Shown here piece after piece: positions 60,430 through 64,000 of a DNA stretch of 64,000 nucleotides (positions within the stretch are counted from its first letter, which is position 1; each line of letters starts with the position of its first letter). The notes under the pieces were generated by a model, which saw only the letters and a list, made by a program, of their open reading frames with translations, was not told where the DNA came from and did no database searches. The position numbers and the translations under genes were made by a program. The stretch comes from Microbacterium sp. RURRCA19A (GTDB lineage Bacteria; Actinomycetota; Actinomycetes; Actinomycetales; Microbacteriaceae), in NCBI RefSeq assembly GCF_900156455.1, contig NZ_FTNQ01000003.1, positions 1 to 64,000 on the forward strand, given 5' to 3'.

Positions 60430-61304
60430 CAGAAGATCTCTCCCTCGAATCCCGGCGACCACTCCACGCGGCCGTCCGTACGCATCCGCACCCAGGGTGC
60501 GGTCCAGGCGGCCGCCAGTTCGGGGCCGCCGTCGAAGAACAGGGCGGTCGCCAGCGCATCCGCGCGCATCGCGGTGTCCGCGATCGCCCAGGTGGCCGCG
60601 TACGCCTGTACGGGCGTCCCCGTGCGGGCGTCCAGCACGTGGTGCAGTCCGTCGCCCCAGGCCCGCCGGGTGATGGCCGACGCGCACAGGGCGGCGTCCC
60701 GCACCTCCACCACGCCGATCGCGCGGGTGGGGTCGTACGGGTGCTCGAGGCCGACCCGCACCGGTGCGCCGCGCACGGCGAGATCGCCCGAGCCGTCGAC
60801 GATCACGTCGCCCTCGGCCTCGGCGCGGACGACGTCAAGCACGCGGTCCACCAACCGCCCCTTGCCGAGCGCCCCCACATCGAGCGTCGCCGGGCGGGAC
60901 AGCGACAGGACACCGCTCCCCCACGTCACGACGTCGCGCCAGTTCGGCGCCGCCGCCGGAGCCCCCCACGGGGCGAGCGTCAGCCGGGCGTCGTACCCGA
61001 GCCGGGCCAGGGCATCGCCCACCAGGGGATTCACCGCGCCGTGCGTCGCCGCATCGAGCTCGTCGTACAGCGCCAGCATCGCGTCGGTGTCCGGAGGCGC
61101 CTCGACGGATGCCACGCGTCCCTCCGCCAGGGAGGACACCAGCGAGTCAGCGCGGAAACGCGACCATTCGCGGTCGAAGGCGTCCACGACGTCGGCGACC
61201 GCGGCACGCGCGGCCGCCGACAACGGCTGCGCGGTCTCGATCGCCCACGCGGTGCCGATCGCGTCGAACGTCCACGCCGCCCTGGCGGCGGTCGCCGCGG
61301 TCAC
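60429..61304 (-). CDS. apbE: FAD:protein FMN transferase (ApbE family)
   Basis: A 291-residue flavin transferase that cleaves FAD and attaches FMN to a Thr or Ser of partner proteins. Blocks: FDAIGTAWAIET, FDREWSRFRADSLVSSLA in parts, VDVGALGKGRLVDRVLD-type ATLDVGALGKGRLVDRVLDV, VIVDGSGDLAVRG and the metal-binding HHVLDARTGTPVQAYAATWAIADTAMRADALATALFF in parts. No signal peptide is visible, so the side of the membrane on which it works is unclear. It is 4 bases downstream of the FMN-lipoprotein gene, its obvious substrate. Confidence 0.93.
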   Translation of the reverse strand: MTAATAARAAWTFDAIGTAWAIETAQPLSAAARAAVADVVDAFDREWSRFRADSLVSSLAEGRVASVEAPPDTDAMLALYDELDAATHGAVNPLVGDALARLGYDARLTLAPWGAPAAAPNWRDVVTWGSGVLSLSRPATLDVGALGKGRLVDRVLDVVRAEAEGDVIVDGSGDLAVRGAPVRVGLEHPYDPTRAIGVVEVRDAALCASAITRRAWGDGLHHVLDARTGTPVQAYAATWAIADTAMRADALATALFFDGGPELAAAWTAPWVRMRTDGRVEWSPGFEGEIF

Positions 61305-61308
61305 GACG

Positions 61309-61812
61309 TCAGGCCTTCGCCTCGGACTTGATCGTGTCGAGGGCCTTCATGAAGCCGCCGCTGGTGAGCGAGGATCCCGCGACCTTGCTGACCGAGATCT
61401 CGTCGACCTTCTTCCCGACGACCTCGTCCTTGATGCCCCCGATGAACTCGCTCTGATAGCGCCGGGACTCCGCCGCCTGCGGGTCACCGGTGACCGTGAC
61501 GTCGGTAACCGTGTCGCCCGCGATCGTGAGGGTCACGTCGACCGTCTCGACGCTCTCGGGGGTGGCGTACTGGCCGGTGGCCTCGTACGTGCCGTCGGAG
61601 TAGACGCCGTTGGACGCCGCGGCCCCCGACGAGGAGTCGGTCGTGGCGCTCCCGCTCGGCGCCGACGATGCGGCGGGGGAGGAGGCCGATGCGGCCGGCG
61701 CGGCGGCGTCGGCGTTGCCGCCGGAGCATCCGGCGAGGGTCACCACACCGGCGACGCCCAGGAGGGCGGTGCCGATGCGGACGGGGCGGGGGACGGCGGT
61801 CGTGCGGATCAT
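61309..61812 (-). CDS. FMN-binding domain lipoprotein
   Basis: A 167-residue lipoprotein: signal with lipobox LAGC (Cys 29), a ~40-residue Ala/Ser linker, then an FMN_bind domain (YSDGTYEATGQYATPESVE, VTLTIAGDTVTDVTVTGD) ending KVAGSSLTSGGFMKALD. The region corresponding to the flavinylation motif SGATxT is degenerate (AGSSLTSGG), but Ser/Thr acceptors remain. It likely carries covalent FMN outside the membrane, loaded by ApbE and reduced by the NqrB-like protein. Upstream lies an ATCGTG/CACGAT palindrome (61846-61859), a possible operator. Confidence 0.88.
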   Translation of the reverse strand: MIRTTAVPRPVRIGTALLGVAGVVTLAGCSGGNADAAAPAASASSPAASSAPSGSATTDSSSGAAASNGVYSDGTYEATGQYATPESVETVDVTLTIAGDTVTDVTVTGDPQAAESRRYQSEFIGGIKDEVVGKKVDEISVSKVAGSSLTSGGFMKALDTIKSEAKA

Positions 61813-61923
61813 GAGGGTCCTCTTTCGGTCGTGCCTCGCGGAGCGATCGTGCTCACGATGAACACACGATCTCGAAACGGACCTGGTTCAGACCTCACCG
61901 AACCTATGAGCGCGCCCTGAATC

Positions 61924-62958
61924 TCAGGCGTCTCCGCCGAACATGCTCGTGACCGAACCGTCCTCGAAGACCTCGTGGATCGCGCGCGCGAGCAGCGGGG
62001 CGATCGGCAGGACCGTGAGGCGGTCGAACCGGCGCTCGGGGGGCAGTGGCACGGTGTCGGTCACGACGACCTCGTCGATCGCCGGGTCCTGGAGACGCTC
62101 GGTCGCGGGGTCGCTGAAGATGGCGTGGGTCGCGGCCACGATGACCTTGCGAGCGCCGCTCGCCTTGAGGGCCTGCGCGGCCTTCTGGATCGTGCCGCCC
62201 GTGTCGATCATGTCGTCGACGAGGAGGCACGTGCGCCCCTTCACGTCACCGACGATCTCGTGCACCGAGACCTGGTTCGCGACCTTCGGGTCACGACGCT
62301 TGTGGATGATCGCGAGCGGGGCGCCGAGGCTGTCGGACCACGTGTCGGCGACGCGGACCCGACCCATGTCGGGCGAGACGACCGTGAGCGTCTCTCGGTC
62401 TTCGCCGGTGAGCCCCTGCTCGAAGTGCTCGAGCAGCACGGGCTTGGCGAACAGGTGATCGACGGGACCGTCGAAGAAGCCCTGGATCTGCGCGGCGTGC
62501 AGGTCGACGCTCATGATGCGATCCGCGCCGGCGGTCTTCAACAGATCGGCGATGAGACGGGCGCTGATCGGCTCGCGACCGCGGCCCTTCTTGTCCTGAC
62601 GCGAGTAGGGGTAGTAGGGGGCCACCACAGTGATGCGCTTGGCGGAGGCGCGCTTCAGGGCGTCGAGCATGATGAGCAGCTCCATGAGCCACTCGTTGAC
62701 CGGCGGACCGAAGGACTGCACGACGAACACGTCGCAGCCGCGGATCGACACCTCGAAGCGCGTGTAGATCTCGCCCGAGGCGAAGGTCCGGTGCTCGGTC
62801 GGCGCGAGCTCGGTGCCGAGGTGACGCGCGACCTCGTGCGCGAGCTCGGGGTGCGACCGACCCGAGGCGACGACCAGCCGCTTCTTGGTCTTGGCGACGA
62901 GCCCGGGGGCGATGCCGTTGTCGCGGTCGAGATCTACACGGTTCTTCTTACGAGCCAT
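61924..62958 (-). CDS. prs: Ribose-phosphate pyrophosphokinase
   Basis: A 344-residue enzyme making PRPP from ribose 5-phosphate and ATP for nucleotides, His and Trp. Active-site blocks: VVAPYYPYSRQDKKGRGREPISARL in parts, DLHAAQIQGFFDGPVDHL in parts, and the PRPP loop LLVDDMIDTGGTIQKA. It is about 20 residues longer than the usual ~315-326 because of a basic N-terminal extension (MARKKNRVDLDRDNGIAPG), which actinobacterial homologues vary in. It overlaps the glmU end by 11 bases, so the two are coupled. Confidence 0.96.
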   Translation of the reverse strand: MARKKNRVDLDRDNGIAPGLVAKTKKRLVVASGRSHPELAHEVARHLGTELAPTEHRTFASGEIYTRFEVSIRGCDVFVVQSFGPPVNEWLMELLIMLDALKRASAKRITVVAPYYPYSRQDKKGRGREPISARLIADLLKTAGADRIMSVDLHAAQIQGFFDGPVDHLFAKPVLLEHFEQGLTGEDRETLTVVSPDMGRVRVADTWSDSLGAPLAIIHKRRDPKVANQVSVHEIVGDVKGRTCLLVDDMIDTGGTIQKAAQALKASGARKVIVAATHAIFSDPATERLQDPAIDEVVVTDTVPLPPERRFDRLTVLPIAPLLARAIHEVFEDGSVTSMFGGDA

Positions 62959-64000
62959 CGCGCGCTTCCTGTTCACCCCGGGCCCGCACGGCCACATCGG
63001 CCGCTCCGGTGCCCGGTCGATTCTTCTCGACCCACCCCTCGATGTTCCGCTGGGGGGCGACGCTGAGTGCCAGGGCACCGGCGGGGACGTCCTTGCGGAT
63101 CACGGCGCCGGCACCGGTCTTGGCGCCATCCCCAATCGTAACGGGCGCGACGAAGACGTTGTGCGAACCGCTGTGCACCTCGTCGCCGATCACGGTCCGG
63201 TGCTTGGCGATGTCGTCGTAGTTGGCGGTGATCGCGCCCGCACCGAGATTGACGTTGCGCCCGATCTCGGTGTCTCCGATGTACGACAGGTGCGGCACCT
63301 TGCTGCCCTCGCCGATCGAGGAGTTCTTCACCTCGACGAACGTGCCGACCTTGCCGTTCACACCGACGCGGGCGTTGGGTCGGAGATACGCGAACGGGCC
63401 GACCGTCGCGCCCGCCTCGACGACCGCGAGCGTCGCATCGGTCCGCGTGATCGCGGCGTCCTCGCCCACCTCGCAGTCCACGAGGGACGTGTCGGGTCCG
63501 ATCGTCGCGCCCGCGGCGATCACCGTGGCCCCCCGCACGTGGGTGTTGGGGAGGAGCGTGACATCCGGCGCGAGCACCGCGGTCACGTCGATCCACGTCG
63601 TGGCCGGGTCGACGACCGTGACGCCCTCGCGCTGCCAGTGCCGCACCGTGCGGGCGTTGAGCGTGCGCCCCGCCTCCGACAGTTGGATGCGGTCGTTGAC
63701 CCCGAGCGCCGCGGCGGCGTCGGGCGTGACGGAGGCGGCGACGCCCAGCTCCGCGTCGCGCAGCAACGCCACGACGTCGGTGAGGTACTTCTCGCCCTGG
63801 GCGTTGGCCGTGCCGATCCGCGCGAGCTGGTCGCGCAGCGGCGCGGCGCGGAAGACGTAGACCCCGACGTTGATCTCGGTGACCGCGGCCTCGTCGGCCG
63901 TGGCATCCTTCTGCTCCACGATCCGGCGGACGGCGCGGGCATCGTCACGGATGACCCGGCCGTAGCCCTGCGGGTCGTCCACCTCCGCGGTGAGCAGGGT
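62948..64000 (-). CDS. glmU: Bifunctional GlmU, C-terminal part (gene continues past the window)
   Basis: About 350 C-terminal residues of N-acetylglucosamine-1-phosphate uridyltransferase/glucosamine-1-phosphate acetyltransferase, which makes UDP-GlcNAc for peptidoglycan. The visible part covers the end of the uridyltransferase domain (LLTAEVDDPQGYGRVIRD, EINVGVYVF, NAQGEKYLTDVVALL) and the left-handed beta-helix acetyltransferase (GPFAYLRPNARVGVNGKVGTFVEVKNS in parts, PHLSYIGDTEIG, ITANYDD-type NYDDIAKHRTVIGD). It ends with a ~25-residue charged tail. The start and nucleotide-binding GGLGTRM-type loop are outside. Confidence 0.96.
   Translation of the reverse strand, partial: TLLTAEVDDPQGYGRVIRDDARAVRRIVEQKDATADEAAVTEINVGVYVFRAAPLRDQLARIGTANAQGEKYLTDVVALLRDAELGVAASVTPDAAAALGVNDRIQLSEAGRTLNARTVRHWQREGVTVVDPATTWIDVTAVLAPDVTLLPNTHVRGATVIAAGATIGPDTSLVDCEVGEDAAITRTDATLAVVEAGATVGPFAYLRPNARVGVNGKVGTFVEVKNSSIGEGSKVPHLSYIGDTEIGRNVNLGAGAITANYDDIAKHRTVIGDEVHSGSHNVFVAPVTIGDGAKTGAGAVIRKDVPAGALALSVAPQRNIEGWVEKNRPGTGAADVAVRARGEQEARDGS

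Overview
This 64 kb window is chromosomal DNA of a high-GC Gram-positive bacterium. The gene set (DUF6264, DUF4307, DUF4245, DUF501 and SdpI-family proteins, FtsB-like protein next to enolase, class II FBP aldolase and GlpX, PPC, actinobacterial IspH and UppS), a base composition estimated by eye near 70 % G+C, and many leaderless-type promoters (TANNNT 6-8 nt before the start codon) point to Actinomycetota, family Microbacteriaceae, most likely Microbacterium. The genus is inference. Almost everything is core housekeeping DNA. I see no CRISPR array, prophage, rRNA or secretion island.

Layout. 1-1.6 kb: the only clearly mobile or decayed area, with the tail of an IS30-type transposase abutting a truncated IS3-type element, which itself cuts a frameshifted DUF4238 gene. 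1.7-8.5 kb: YchF, a methyltransferase, a DnaQ-like exonuclease, RmuC, GlpX and FBP aldolase. 8.5-11.9 kb: MOSC protein, an ECF sigma/zinc anti-sigma pair, DUF6264 protein and IspH. 12-18.4 kb: XseA-XseB-DUF4245-carbonic anhydrase-FumC and a histidine kinase/response regulator pair. 18.7-27.6 kb: PhoH, UppS, a haemolysin III-type membrane protein, GreA, IlvA, an AI-2E-type permease, a YcaQ-like protein and LemA. 27.7 kb: a tRNA with anticodon UAA. 27.9-33.2 kb: a translationally coupled run of enolase, FtsB-like, DUF501, membrane-anchored subtilase and NDH-2. 33.3-40.7 kb: O-methyltransferase, CtaG, SGNH hydrolase, HisS, MazG and PPC. 40.9-43.6 kb: gamma-type carbonic anhydrase homologue, a small XRE regulator/membrane protein operon divergent from a quinone oxidoreductase, and an SdpI protein. 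43.6-50.7 kb: Mfd, three small membrane proteins, Pth, ribosomal protein bL25 and a 41-residue membrane protein. 50.7-57.9 kb: the gluconate module GntR/GntP/GntK with 6-phosphogluconate dehydrogenase, VanZ-like protein and a second two-component system. 58-61.8 kb: a secreted Pro/Ser-rich protein and an FMN-lipoprotein/ApbE/NqrB-like reductase operon. 61.9-64 kb: Prs and the 3' part of glmU.

Working together. GntP-GntK-Gnd carry gluconate into the pentose phosphate pathway, with Prs using the ribose-5-phosphate. FBP aldolase, GlpX, enolase, PPC and FumC cover lower glycolysis/gluconeogenesis and anaplerosis, and NDH-2 and CtaG belong to respiration. XseAB, RmuC, Mfd, the YcaQ-like protein and MazG cover DNA repair and nucleotide-pool cleaning.

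The most notable signal is not a gene. The heptamer GGATGCC (or its complement) occurs about 100 times by hand count in both orientations, about six to seven times the rough base-composition expectation. It forces otherwise uncommon GAT and GCA codons and is absent from the insertion sequences. Other points worth attention are a UAA-anticodon tRNA with a short variable arm, paired operator palindromes at the XRE operon, AGATCACGTG repeats around mazG, and the extracytoplasmic flavin cluster.
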